Assembly (NCBI GenBank): GCA_015179025.1
Contig: WHUX01000060.1
Location: 1-64,000, forward strand
From: Terfezia claveryi
Lineage: Eukaryota; Ascomycota; Pezizomycetes; Pezizales; Pezizaceae
Direction: 5' to 3'
Length of the DNA stretch: 64,000 nucleotides
Part shown: piece by piece, positions 10,582 through 22,900 of the stretch
Layout: each line of letters starts with the position of its first letter
Numbering within the stretch: position 1 is the first letter of the stretch
Position numbers and translations under genes: made by a program
Notes under the pieces: model-generated
Told to the model about the DNA's origin: nothing
Database searches by the model: none
What the model saw: the letters and a program-made list of their open reading frames with translations, nothing else

Positions 10582-10764
10582 CTATATGCCGGCACCATGG
10601 GCTGCATGAATGGCGGTGAAAAACGAGGCGGGAGTTCCTGCAGGAATATGTGGTAGAGCAGAAGGAGGGGTATTGTCAGTTCGAAGGGCAGCGACCAAGG
10701 TGCGCCACATAGCAATTTCAGAAGATGGAGCAGAGCCGGAGGCCTCCATACGTGCTTCGGACAT
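10582..10764 (-). pseudogene. Gag N-terminal leader of the gypsy element
   Basis: An ATG at 10764, about 40 nt inside the 5' LTR, opens a frame reading MSEARMEASGSAPSS and on through LVAALRTDNTPPSALPH. It is followed by a stop at 10582 and further stops before the main gag domain. It is the expected start of the element's only transcript. Confidence 0.55.
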
Positions 10765-10802
10765 ATTTATTTGTAGTGGAGACTATATGCGATGCAACAA
10801 AG

Positions 10803-11941
10803 TGTTATGGACGGAGATTATGAACGGAGGTTGTGAGGGGATTCCCGCATCGACGCGGTAAACGATGTTGTAGGTGGTGGACGCGAGTGTCGAGGTATCG
10901 CACACGTAGGGAGCCTTATGTGTGTGATCGGGTGTCTAGGGACTTCGGGCGAAACCAAAGTCGAGCGAGGTGTCAAGGTCAAGGTCAAGAAGGCGAGGTA
11001 GTCTGAGCTACACTCAAAAACTGGGGTGCAGATATATTCGTATAACAACTAGGTATAGGAGAGTAGACAAGTTGTTGCGTGGGGAAGAAGGAAACAGAAT
11101 ACAGACGGCAAGAACAGTCTTCTTTTATAGAGATCCTGTCTCCATCTCAAACAACACCTTTTTGGCTAATACAACGGTCTAGACAAAGCATAATGGAAGA
11201 TGAACACGCAAGCCAGCTCACGGATACATGGATCCTGTGAGATCGTCGAGAACGAGGCGTCTGGCAATAACGGATAACAGGCATGCAAACCAACTAACAG
11301 AAGATGAACACGCAAGCCAGCTCACGGATACACGGATCCTGTGAGATCGTCGAGAACGAGGCATCTGGCAATAACGGATAACGCTGGTGCGAACAGAAGA
11401 CCTGAAGAATTGTACATAAGCGAAGGTGAAATTTCTGATAAGCTAAAGAAAGAGTTTTGAGCGAGAGCAGGTTGTTCCCAATCTGAGAGTCGTGCCAGTT
11501 TTGGTTCGACTCTCAAATAAGGTCTGGGTCAAAATAGGGTTCGAGGGTTTCCGGAGTATTTCCTAAATCTGAGAGTCGTGCCAGTTTTGGTTCGACTCTC
11601 AAATAAGGTTTGGGTCAAAATAGGGTTCGAGGGTTTCCGGGGTATTTCCTAAATCTGAGAGTCGTGCCAGTTTTGGTTCGACTCTCAAATAAGGTTCGGG
11701 TCAAAATAAGGTTCGAGGTTTTCCAGGGTATTTCCTAGTTTGAGAGTCGTGCCAGTTTTGGTTCAACTCTCAAGTGTCAAATCCATAAGCGAGCGACTAG
11801 GACTTCCGGGATGCGGTCAGATGTCAGCTAGCCAGGAGAGGCAGGGTCGAGAACATAGTCACATGATATACTTTGGCAAGTGCATGGGTTGCCGGCGATA
11901 TCGATCGAGGTCAGGATCGTGATTCGAGAGGGTTCGTAATA
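10803..11941 (-). repeat. 5' LTR of the gypsy element
   Basis: Same length and internal structure as 4547-5685. Because the element is on the minus strand, this is the 5' LTR and should contain the promoter. Its outer end reads TAATA where the other LTR reads TAACA, a C-to-T change at the terminal inverted dinucleotide. The 86-bp hairpin units begin at 11485, 11571, 11657 and 11742. Confidence 0.92.
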
Positions 11942-11946
11942 ATTTA

Positions 11947-12422
11947 TCAGGAAAAAAAATTTGGTATTCAGATATAGCACCAAGCATCTGGACGTGATTT
12001 TGCGTCCTGTGCATCCTATGTATCTAGATGCCCCAAGGTATTGCATTATAATCCGGATGCAACTAGGGCCCTGTGCTGCGTCGCAATACAATCCCAATGC
12101 CATTAGGACAACAATAGCCATCCAGACGGTAGTTGACATAAGCTCAATGTCTGGATGTCAGAGTTCATTCCCATCACATCAACAACTCAATTGAGGTTGT
12201 TAATGCTATAGGTTCCATGTCTGGCATTGCTGAACCAGGGCCCCAAATCGCTCTCTTCAACAATGCATACCCGCTCACTACTTGCATGTATGACAGCCAG
12301 TTATGTAGCCACTATTGCAGCCATTGAATATGTACAAAGCAGAAATATCTATTGTATTCGCTAATAATTATATATACAGAAGTAATAGATATATATATAG
12401 AGCATGCAATTGCTGCTCTAAT
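11947..12422. other. Gene-free spacer right of the gypsy insertion
   Basis: No conserved frame is seen. The short open frames on both strands have no recognisable domains. The sequence does not continue the reverse transcriptase of the left-hand decayed element, so that element was already truncated, or its partner end was lost, before the second element arrived. Confidence 0.4.
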
Positions 12423-12566
12423 CGTTCTAACACTCACTCTAATACTCGCTCTAATACTCGCTCTAATACTCGCTCTAATACTCACTCCAATACTCACTCT
12501 AATACTCACCCTAATACTCACCCTAATACTCGCTCCAATACTCGCTCTTATACTCTCTCTAATGCT
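12423..12566. repeat. 12-bp minisatellite
   Basis: About twelve tandem copies of a 12-bp unit with consensus CGCTCTAATACT, with C/T and G/A variation between units (CACTCTAATACT, CACCCTAATACT, CGCTCCAATACT). Two units happen to contain CCCTAA, but they are not telomeric repeats. The unit length is a multiple of three, so the array stays open in several frames and creates spurious open frames. Confidence 0.9.
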
Positions 12567-12639
12567 CGCCGTAATGTGCTGGGATATAGAGCGAAGGGAA
12601 AATGTGAGAGGAAGGGAGGTATATATACCGGAAAACCAT

Positions 12640-15600
12640 AGTTGCTAAGGCCGACTAGTAAGGCTGACAATTTAGACTTTCTGAAGACAATAAGATAAGG
12701 AATAACAAGAGAAGTGGCAGGACAGTGATCAATGGCACTCAGCCCCCTTTAACATGATTCCTGAGTAAATGCCTAGAATATTACTACCGAAATTCTTCAA
12801 GACTTCTGGATGACCAGAAGTATGGAAGATACATTCAAAAGACGATAAAGAACTAAAGGAAAACAAGGACCATGAACTAGAGATAAGATCTGAGCTCTCA
12901 TCCAACAAGAACAAGATAGAATTATAAGTCAAGGAAACACTAAGGATATTCATGTTAATGCAAATATATTAACAATGCATCAAATTTTAGGATGTATGGA
13001 AACTAATATGGCAAAGTGAGAGAAGTAAGGATAGGAAATCCTTCTATGTAGGGAAGTGTAATAGAGAACGTTATTTCATTGCTTATATAATTGATTATAT
13101 ACTTTTGTATTTCCTATATTTCTACTATATTATATAACTAAGCCTTTCGGTTGAAGGACTAGCCTTCAACTACCTCCTATTGCTTTATAAGTGTCCACAG
13201 CACGCAAAATATGCTATGGGAAGTTCCATGGCACTTGCTATATAAAGACACCCTTATTATAGCCGCATGACCTCTATTTAAGGCATGTGACTCATTACTA
13301 TAGCCATATGACCATTGTTTAAGGCATGTGACTCATTACTATGGCCACATGACCCCTTTTGTACAGCATACTACCTTCTGGTATACCACCCTTTATTGTA
13401 TTTATTTCCTTAGTTATCAGATCTCAGAGGAGTATAAATAGGCCACTGGATTCCCTCTGGAATCTACAAGAAGCAACAAGCAAGTACACAGAGCAAGCAA
13501 GCCTATATTTCGATCAGATCAAGATCATATAGCTTAGATAGTACATATCATATAAGATAGATTACACCTGTTAATTACTGTTCCCTCCGGTAACGTCCCA
13601 CATAGTAATCTCCCTATCATTTTGAGGTCTTACATCAGCAGAACTGAAATACACAAATGTCTATGCCTACGGATATAGATTGTATAAATAGTACCAAATG
13701 AATACTATCTAATACCATTCATTACATCATCTATTTGAAGGATCTAGCCTTTGAAATATATTTGGTCTCCTTTGAATTTATTTGGAGGTAGTTCTTTTCC
13801 TGCTATCTACTTGTCTTCAAAGATCTCAAGTTCTACTGGAGGTGGTAGTAGAAGAGTGGAGTATTTGTGTTATCGTTATTCTACTAATAGTAGAGGAGGT
13901 AGTAGTATACCTCTTGCTACTTGTTTGAGTCTTTGTGCTATATTTACTAGAGGATGTATAGGCTGAGGAGCCTGTACTCATTATTCTATCTTCTTAAGTC
14001 AATCTTGAAAGGTAGTTAATTGTCTTTTTATACTAGCAAATTGTTCTTTAATACTAGTAAACCTTTACTGGTATTAGTTATTGTAGAAATCAGCTTGTCC
14101 CTTAAGATATTGGAGGTTGTAGTGAATCATCTGAAACTTCTTTGTTTGATTTTCTTGTTCAGAAATAATAAGGTTTTAGATTTCAGAGAATGTACTTTAT
14201 GTATCATTCGATAATTGTATGTATTTGTTAGCAGCAGTATTAGCTGTATTCTGGATATCTACTGCACTTCACTGAATGAATTCGGTATATTCTGTTTATA
14301 TTTATTGTAGCTGCTATACTTATGCAAGGGCAGCTTGCTTTTCTACTTCTAGCTATTAAACTTATGCCTTCATGGCAGCATATCTAAAATCCACTAGAGT
14401 TTAGTGATTAGCTGCTAGTCACTTGCCTTTAGTAGAGGGTTCTAGATTGGTAGATAGAGCTACCAATGGAGTAACTGATTATATAATAGGTTTTAGAGAG
14501 GAGGAGGATATTAATCTAAGTCCTATTTGTTGACAAGGGGTGCCCCAGCATTCTTGAAACTATAAAGCCTGAGATAAGGAAGCATAGTATTGCTTAGTAA
14601 ATTGTTTAGCTCGTTACTATGCATAGATAATGCTATTATTGTCAGTATCAGCCATAGGTTTATTGGAGGGTTCACCAAGTAATCCTTTCAATATCAACAT
14701 AGTTGTAGGGGATTGTAATGTATTGGTGTCTATAGAGGTGTATAAACAAGTAGTGTAATATTATAGGCAAGCTGTAACTACAAAAATACTTTAGAGAAAG
14801 AATAGATAACTAGTAGAGAGAAGTATCAATGCAGCTATAACTTGAGTATATTGTTGACTCGATAAGAGTAAAGCTATATAAGACTTAGAATACTACTTGG
14901 ATCTTATTATATTAACTATGTAAAAGTAATAGGTTATATAGAAGCTTAGATCTAGTAATGAATAATTAGATCTTCTGATGCTTTCTATAACAGCTTAGTA
15001 GCATTCATGTCAGGTTGTTACCTAATTAGGAAGACACTTTCTAATTAGGAATATTATGGTCTGATATATATTGATTAGGTAGCTCGAACCATAATACTTT
15101 ATAGTCAGGCTGATATACAGGAGCTAACTTGAATACATCCAATAATGATATATGAATGACATACAAAATAGAATATAATGGAAATAAGAAGAGAAATATA
15201 TGCATGAGATCTAATATTAGAGGCTACATACTTTAATATGCCAATCTTTTTATTTGTACTACCCTATCTGTATAGTTGATCAGGCTATATTAGTTAGCAT
15301 TATAGTAAAGTATTAGTATTAGCCCTCGAAGAGGTAGGTCCCTTACCTGAGCCTTAATAATTACTTGCTGAAGCCTAACTAGATATATAAGGTATGAAGA
15401 ATAATAGCTTTATTTAAAGTAACCTAGTAATATAAAACTTCACTTAAGTCTTAGAAAGTAATAACTAGATAAAAGAACTGAGTATATATATAAAAAAGTA
15501 GAGTTAATTTTAAGCTACCTAGTACTAGGTAATACTACTCTAGTTTATATAATCTCAATTATAATAGTAAAGGTAAGATAAAATTAGAAATATCTTTAGA

Positions 15601-16130
15601 AATTAAAATCTTTTTTTGTATAACTTTTTACTAATTAGACTAAAAGTATACTATATAAATTAAAAGATATTAGTACATAAAAATCTAAAAAAAATTTAAT
15701 AGTTATAAACTATTAAAAAATCTTTAAATCCAACTATAGATTATATATATCATCTAGTTTACTTAATAATATTACTATAGAAATAATATTAAATAGAAGT
15801 AAAGTTAAAGACTAATTAAAATATTACAAAATCTCTTTATTAAACTACTATCTTATAGCTTTAAGCTCTAACATATATATAAACTCCAAAAAAAATTTAA
15901 AAAAAAAATTCCTTTACATATAACCTTCTTTAAGAATTTACATGTCTATATATTGTTATTTTATTTCTAGCATGTCAAATTCAACGTCTATATTTCTAGA
16001 ACATTCTAATATTCCTGCCAAGACGAAAATAACTTTCGATCCGCACCGTAGCACTTTTGCATATGCTATTCCCAAGTAGGACGTTAAATGATTACTTAGT
16101 CGATTTGTTGTATGTTTGTTAAAAGTTAGT
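12640..16130. mobile_element. AT-rich, RIP-like island with retroelement relics
   Basis: Base composition becomes strongly A+T-rich, most so at 15400-15950, where T/A runs and TpA steps dominate and no frame stays open. At 13425-13445 a TATA-type box (GTATAAATAGG) precedes a 200-bp leader-like stretch, resembling an LTR promoter on the plus strand. The minus strand of 13743-13960 reads PIHPLVNIAQRLKQVARG, then LPPNKFKGDQIYFKGW with stops, weakly like a gag N-terminus. The whole segment is best read as one or more retroelements destroyed by C-to-T mutation. I cannot define its ends. Confidence 0.6.
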
Positions 16131-16878
16131 TTTGGTACAGCACATTGCACATTGATGAAGAGCTAGGTATCTCGCAACAGCAGATCACATCACATTACAT
16201 TTGCTTCCCCACCATCTCCCATGGTCCCCGTCGCTACATCCCTCATGAAGCCTGTTCCCCCTTCCCCAAGGCTCCCCTGAGGCTCCGCCGCAACAAGTTT
16301 AATCCTCAACCTCATGTCTCGTTTTAAAGGGTTGATGGATCCAGATCATAAGACAAGATCAAGAAAAGTGAAAACGGAAAAAAAGAGTATCAAAGACATA
16401 TGAAAACCCGTGATAAAATGAAATCGCAACACAGACACAAATAATGAGCTTACCAGCCAGCTATCCTATCAAGACACACGTGCGAAGAGAGAAAAAAAAA
16501 AAAATTCAGATTATCCTGGTTAGCGAAGTGAGTTTCCCAAGGCACAGAGTACACAGCACACACGGTAAACACAATCCCCAAGGTTTGGGAGACCCACACA
16601 ACCCACAACGTCCCCTCGCATTCCCCCGATCCCTATCTACCGTGAACATTAAAACGTGCATGCTTTGTAGGAGTGGAAAGAAGAGAAAATTTGTTGCAAC
16701 TATGGCATTGTGCGCATCGTAAAAGAACGGAGAAAGCTAGCTCAGCCGGTTTGACTCCGCTGATGAGTGTGAGAGGTATATGGTCCCTTGGGACAGACAT
16801 GACAATTAGAAACGACAGATGACTGAAGATGGAGGTAAGGATTTCGCTCCAGGCTTTGCTATTGGGCAGGTATATAGT
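16131..16878. other. Boundary and 3' region of the HMG-box gene; no gene
   Basis: Composition changes abruptly here from AT-rich relic to ordinary euchromatin. The stretch probably includes the 3' UTR of the minus-strand HMG gene. No supported open frame. Confidence 0.4.
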
Positions 16879-17485
16879 CTAGTCGTCTTCCTCTTCATCT
16901 TCTCCATTGCCAGGGTTGGCCTGGTAGACGGCCTTCTCGTCTTCATATCGCTTCTTGTCAGCAGCGGCCTTGGCTTCGTATGGGTCACGCTGCTTCTGGG
17001 AAAGGGCCTTCCAGCGCTCTCCTAGGACCTTGCCGACTTGACCTGTATGCGCGATAGTTAGAGTCATTCGTGGTATGAAGATAATATAGGGACAGCATAC
17101 CGAAGGCAATACCAGGGTTCTCTGCTCGCACATTCTCACGCTGCTCGTTGGCGAAGAACATGTATGCGGAGAGACCACGCTTCGGGGCATGTGGATCTTT
17201 GAGGGCTAACAGGTTAGCTTTTGCGGTCAAGCAGTTCGCTTCTTGTTTGTTGTCTGGTGACTGTCGGCCTCGTGCATTCCACTGCACACAGCAGTGAAAG
17301 AGACATTGTATGCCTTGCTGCTCGACCGACACTCGAAGGTCCGACAGTGGGGCACCAGACAATAATTGTGCAATTTGGTCCGACACACTTGATGGTTTAA
17401 GAAACAAGAAAAGATTAAACATACCCTTCTTCTTCTTAGAACCCTTAACAGGCTTTGCCCTCGAAGTTTTATCAGCCTTTCCCAT
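16879..17485 (-). CDS. NHP6: NHP6-type HMG-box chromatin protein
   Basis: Small non-histone protein that binds and bends DNA without sequence specificity, and helps nucleosome remodelling and transcription in the nucleus. Three exons: 17485-17425, 17205-17101 and 17042-16879, giving 109 aa. Both introns use GTATG donors and TAG/CAG acceptors, and the frame closes exactly. A basic N-terminal arm (KKKK before residue 21) precedes a single HMG box, [20 protein letters not shown] through [20 protein letters not shown], ending about residue 93. An acidic tail (GEDEEEDD) closes the protein. Length and layout match fungal Nhp6 (yeast Nhp6A/B are about 95 aa, without such an acidic tail). A single gene covers the role here; whether a second copy exists cannot be seen. 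Confidence 0.93.
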
Positions 17486-19938
17486 TGTTGTAGATTAGGT
17501 GGAACTGTAAAGTAAGAAAAGTAAGCCAATCTGATCGGGTCCAACGAGTGTAGGGAAACGCGTCAGGTGGGCATTGCGACCGAGGAATGAAGGAGAAAAA
17601 GGTATCAAAGCATGACAACGACGTGAGATGACCATCACCATCATACTCAATGAATGGGCATCACAAGTATCGTTCGTGGTGGACGAGTAAAACGGGCAGG
17701 ATCGTTCTCTTTTTTTTTTTAGGCCTGGTTGTGGGGCCGTAGCAACGTAGGGCTGCTGCTACAACACGAAACCCCATCAACAAGCACACGAAGAACATGA
17801 AGCGACAAACCTTTTGGAAGAGATGCAAGGAATTGAGATGAGAAGGCGGGGGGAATGAATCCGAACTGTATCTGAAGACGAAAGCAAGAGAGTTAGAGAA
17901 GTTTGATTATTTTTGGGCGAGCAGGTTTTTGTATGAAAGGCAGTATGGCTGCGTTGATGAATGCGTGCAGTGCCAAATTTGTATGGGAGGCGAGTTTGTA
18001 TGGGAGCACTCACAGTGTGGAGAGGCTGGCGTGTGTGGGAGTAGAGAAGTGAGTTGGGAGGAGCAGGAACAAAGTGAGAGGGCGGTTGTAAGGCCGATTT
18101 GTAGTGGTAGGAGGAAATTGCGTTGGAACGGAAGTGTGGTATCCCTCACGCTAGTGCGGCTGGGCTAATGGGGTTTGGGGGGACCTGGGCTCTTGGGCTA
18201 GTGCGGGTGCGACTGCGCCGATTTGGGTGTGGGCGAGTGTGGGAGAGTGGGGACAGGCTTCTCGCAGCATATGTGCCAGTACTGAGTGCTTTTACTTCTA
18301 TGTAGTCGGTATGCTGCGGGCCACAGCTCTCTCCTGAGTATGGGCTGTATATGCGGCGGCTGGGCAAAACGGCCTGCAGTGGCTGCGCGTGCACATCTCA
18401 GCACCAACAAACCTTCCAATTACGCTTCCATACATCAGGGGGCAACGAGAACAGGCCAGAGCCAAAGTTGGATGGCGCCGCGCGTAATTACTAGCACTCA
18501 GCAGAACAAGACGTAGGGAAATGGCGAGAACAGGACTAGGCACAAGGGGCCGCTCCGAAAAATATCTGATGAATGAACCGATGCTCGATCTGTGCTGTGG
18601 GGAAGCAAGCGTCATTCAGGTTCCATAGCCTTGAAACAGTCCGGCATTATTTTGGTAGCAGAGACATATAGGTAGCGAGAGTTGGATTCCAAACTCTGGC
18701 ATACGATTGATAAGCCATGCAGTCCCACTGGATAAAACCATGCTTACTCTCCGCTCCGAGGTGGTCTTTCAAACCCCAGGGGCTGGGTAATCGTACATGG
18801 AAGAGTACAAGCTACATGGCCACCGCCATTTCATTCGAACGCGGAGCGGGGGGGGCTAGGAAACTGTTTTGCCTGTTTTGCTGGGAGAAATTCTGCTGTA
18901 GGGTAAGGATTGTATCATTTGGTGTGGTATGTGGTAAGTAGTCTGTTGGGCATGTGGGTGGCAGGAAACACAGCTAAGTGGTGTCCGGTAGGTACTGTAC
19001 TTATGAGTACGCACTTGCCAGCGAAAAGTAAAAAAAACCTGCTCCACGCAAAATTAAGCCGCACGAGACTACTCCAACTTCCCACCCCTAACCCACCAAC
19101 GTAACGTATACCCATCTCGCGTCTCCGATTCAAGCCTTGTTGTAGGTCTGCTCTCTCTCCCTAATCCTAGTGCGTGTCGGACAAAACACCAGCCGCTGAT
19201 TTCCCCCTCTCCCCTCTTGTTAGAGTAAACTCATCTTATCTGCTGGTTTCTGTAGCAGATTTGCCTGATGTTGCAATGGGCCACCGTATTACCTGGCATT
19301 TTCGGCTTGCGTAGTGTAAATAGTGCACTGCACACAGCCAGAGTTGAAACGTTGCATAAGGAGATGGTGCCCAAAGGATTACACTTTGGCTTCTCTTTTG
19401 CCTTGATAAGTCATTGCCTACGATGTTAATTCTATCGAGAACTTCTGGCAGCACTAGAAAAGCAGCTTGGGAGAATGAGGGAAATACTGCACCACTGATG
19501 CAATTGGCCTTGATGGCGACCTAGACCCATATTATTACTGCGATGTAGCTAGCCTTGGTCGGTAGGTACCGTTGCAATTACAGCTGAGACTTACATAGTC
19601 CGGTTGCTGAGAGAGCCATGCCATCCTAGTCTGGTGAGAGCATATAGCCCCAGCCTTAAGTCTGCTGACTCATTCTTCATCACGTGTGAATTGCTGCCGC
19701 GCCACATCATTGCAAGCCACACAGGGAAAACGGAACTAAAGATTATTACCGTGGGAACAGGATTACGGTACCAGTAATTGTCGATCAAAACAAACGCATG
19801 CGACCAATCCCAATAAACAAGCAATTTGTCCGGGCAAAGCATCAGTTGAGCCCTCATTGCTATAGTTCCCCGCGTCGACGAACAAAGAAACGGCACTAGC
19901 CTGGTGGTGTCTTTGAGTCGCGTCGACCCACACATCAA
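17486..19938. other. 2.4-kb divergent intergenic region
   Basis: Lies between the starts of the HMG-box gene (-) and the 1698-aa gene (+), so it should hold both promoters. Several open frames of 60-130 aa occur on both strands but overlap each other and show no domain or plausible splice structure. There is a T10 tract near 17710. No RNA gene recognised. Confidence 0.5.
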
Positions 19939-22900
19939 ATGTCATACTTGCCCAGCACCTCCGACAATGGATCCCCCTCATTTTCCCGCATCAGCCTTAG
20001 CAGTCTCCCCTCCCGCAAAACTGAAGCAGGACTGTTGGACAGACCATACTCACGAACTTCGACACTTCTAGGACAGAGGGGGAGGAGTGGCGATCCGGAC
20101 GAAGAGTTGACGTACATCCCCGGGAGATCTTTACGGGATAGCTCTGCGGCGTCAACATTCTTAGGGGGAGCCTCGAAATTGGGAGGTGGGAGGTCACCGT
20201 CTCCTTCAGCCTTGTCTACTCCTTGGATCTCGGTGGCGCCTTTATTTGCTTCCCGGACGTCGAAAAGTCGTTTGTTACCGGAGGATGAGGAGTCAACGCA
20301 GGAGGAAGTTACAATTTTACCTGTCAATAACTTCAACAGAACGGTCGATACAGTTCAACTAGAGCAATTTTCAGATCTTTCGATAATCCATCAAATACGG
20401 AATGACTCCCAACAGATCTCTCGAATATCTGCAAAAGTTAACTCCTTCCACAGCCGTACTCCATCTATATTACATTCACAGAAACAGCACCAGCAAGTAC
20501 CCCAATCTTCCCCCCTACCCGATACCTCTCACCTCGACTCTTCGCAAATAACAGTTGTCCCAAATTTACTTCGCGGCCACTTCTCCCCCCAGCAACAGTT
20601 CCAGACCCCGCCCTCTCCCACCGCCGAGTTACCTGACCTAGACTCAATATCACGAATAACAACAGTACCCCCCCCCTTCCACTACTGCGCTACCTCCATC
20701 TCCCAGAAGCAAAAAAAACAGCCGCCACCATCACCGACCGGCGAGGTGCCCTACTCTCCCGGATTTGAGAAGCGCCTTGTGGAGGAAGCAGACCAGGAAA
20801 ACGCCCAATTCAAGTTCAGCACCTTTGGTCACCCAGGGGCCTCAGTTGAGGATAGCTCCTTTGATGCTGACAACTTACCCAGTTTCCACTTTTCCTCGCC
20901 AATAGCGAGCTCCACACCGAGGGCATCATCAAAATTCTACGGAAATGGAGGTATGAGTAGCATCTTCGATGAAACAATTCTTAGTATAGATTTGGGTCAA
21001 GACGACGAGGACGGCGGAGACGGTGATGCAACGGTATTGCCAGCTAACCCTGTACCTGCACCGCAAGAGGAAGCCGCAAGACCTATGAGCCGCAGCTCAA
21101 TGGGGAGTTGTTCAGAGACTGATAACACTGATAACACCATGAGGAGGAGGGAACGGAGGGAACAACGGAGAGTTAGGAGGAAGGAGGGCATTCTGGACCC
21201 TATACGGGAGGTATCGGGTGGATCTAGTTTTGTCAGAGCACAGGAGAATAGACAAATTGAAGGGCATGAAGAACGGCCTGCTTCACAGCTAGCACGGCCG
21301 GCAACAGCAGTGCGAATACAGGAGGAGGCAGGGGCAGAGGAGAGTGATGATGAAAGGAGGGGTCGTATTTGGAGTACCTTGGGAGGCAGAAGCAACTTGA
21401 ACGATGTGCGGAAGAGAGACACCAGTCATCCTTGGTTTAGCAAAAGTCGTGTAGGTGAGGCGCCTAGAGATGTGGCAGTAGTACCAATAAATGAGGGTAA
21501 CGGGAAACCTAGTATGACCATGCCACAGGAGGATCCCACTGAGACGTTGGATTGGCTCAAGGCTGCGGACTTGGTAACTCCTCGTGCTTTAAAGGCCGGG
21601 GTGTTTACTAGTAGCCATCGGCCAGGACCACAGCAGCTACCAGAAGAGCAGAAGAATGAGTCGATATTTCCGTCGAGTCGAAATGTAATATCTCCAACGG
21701 AAGGAAGAGATAAAACAGAACAGCTCTCCCCTGGGAGAATGTCTCTATTTTCGACCAGCATAGCGGACATACCTGACCCTTCAAATGCCCCGAGTACGGT
21801 AAAGAAGACCCTACCCCTTTCCTATCCAATACCGGAGCCAGAGGCACCCAAGGGTCAACCGCCACCAACAATGGAGGAGGAATCTACTGCTGATGTCACG
21901 AAGGAAATGGAGATTGCTGGTACCCCCGTGACTGTTGTACGCCGTAGTCGGAGGAATCGTTGGGCTTCAAAGTCTCCAGAAGACATTGCTGCAAGTGAGT
22001 CTGAGGTTCGGAATGCACTGAGAGCGTTTTCAAGGCAGGCGAGCGCTAGTCCGTCGAGTGATCGCAATCAGAATCAACAAGCTCTCGAGGCTGAGGGCAA
22101 AGGGAAAGAGAAACAGAGAGAGGAAAGTTCTAGGATGGTACGAGGGGATAGCAACAAGGAAAACACTAGGCCTTGGGCAGGGGCAGCGTCTACTACAGCT
22201 CTGTTTCAAAATAGGTACGCGGTGGCGGAGAAATTGAGCGGAGTGGGAGCATCAAGGTCGACATACTGGTTTGGAAGTGGTAGAAGAGTGGCGGACCAAG
22301 AGGAGGAAAAGGAGAGGGAGAAGGAGGGGGAGAGGGAGAAGGCGAAGGAGAAGGAGAAGGAGAAGGAGGGGGAGAGGGAGAAGGCGAAGGAGAAGGAGAA
22401 GGAGGAGGAGAAGGAGAAGGAGAAGGAGAAGGAGATGGAGAATGGAGGAGAGAAGGAGAGGGGGAATGGAGGGGGAAAGGGGGAGAAGCAGAGGCAGAGG
22501 GAGAAGGAAAAGGAGGAGGAGGAGAAGAAAGAGACAGGAGCAGTGGAGAAACCAACAAGTAGGGCAGACAGAGAGCGTTTAAGGTCCCCCACGAGGCGGA
22601 AAGCTTTGGCAGGATTATTATCCCCCAGGAAGGAACGACAAGTTTTAGAGACTGTCAATACAGGATCACCCAAAATCCTTGATGGGGACATGGAGTCGTT
22701 ACGGCCAAGCTCAAGGTTACCTTGGACAGGAAATATATTCGGAAAGACAGCGGCTACCTCTAAATTCGGTTCTACCTCTACAAATGAAGCTGTGATCGCT
22801 CCCTCAGGTGGGCAGCTGGACGTAAACACGGCACAGGCCCCGGCGGGCATCTCAGCCCGGGACGCAGCAGCAGCACTACAGCGGGCGCGAGCATCAGCTG

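Larger units (their letters stand above)
4547..11941 (-). mobile_element. Complete Ty3/gypsy chromovirus with two 1139-bp LTRs and ATTTA target duplication
   Basis: The two LTRs (4547-5685 and 10803-11941) are exactly equal in length. In element orientation (minus strand) they start TGTTACGAACC and end CATAACA. The flanking pentamer ATTTA at 4542-4546 is repeated at 11942-11946, a 5-bp target-site duplication, so both ends belong to one insertion. A purine-rich tract (GGAAGAGGGAGC in element sense) lies directly against the 3' LTR at about 5688-5700. No clear tRNA primer site starting TGG follows the 5' LTR. The interior encodes gag, protease, RT, RNase H, integrase and chromodomain, but it is interrupted by a 563-bp LTR-derived insert and by stop codons, so it is not autonomous. 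Confidence 0.92.

Noticed and set aside
12483..12530. CCCTAA words suggesting an internal telomere tract
   Set aside because: They occur only as variants within the 12-bp unit and are not tandem hexamers.
12315..12648. Open frames of about 100 aa over the 12-bp repeat
   Set aside because: The repeat length is a multiple of three, so any phase stays open. No non-repeat coding signal.
22193..22850. Long minus-strand open frames opposite the 1698-aa gene
   Set aside because: They are the complement of a purine-only Lys/Glu tract and encode only Ser/Pro/Phe low complexity.
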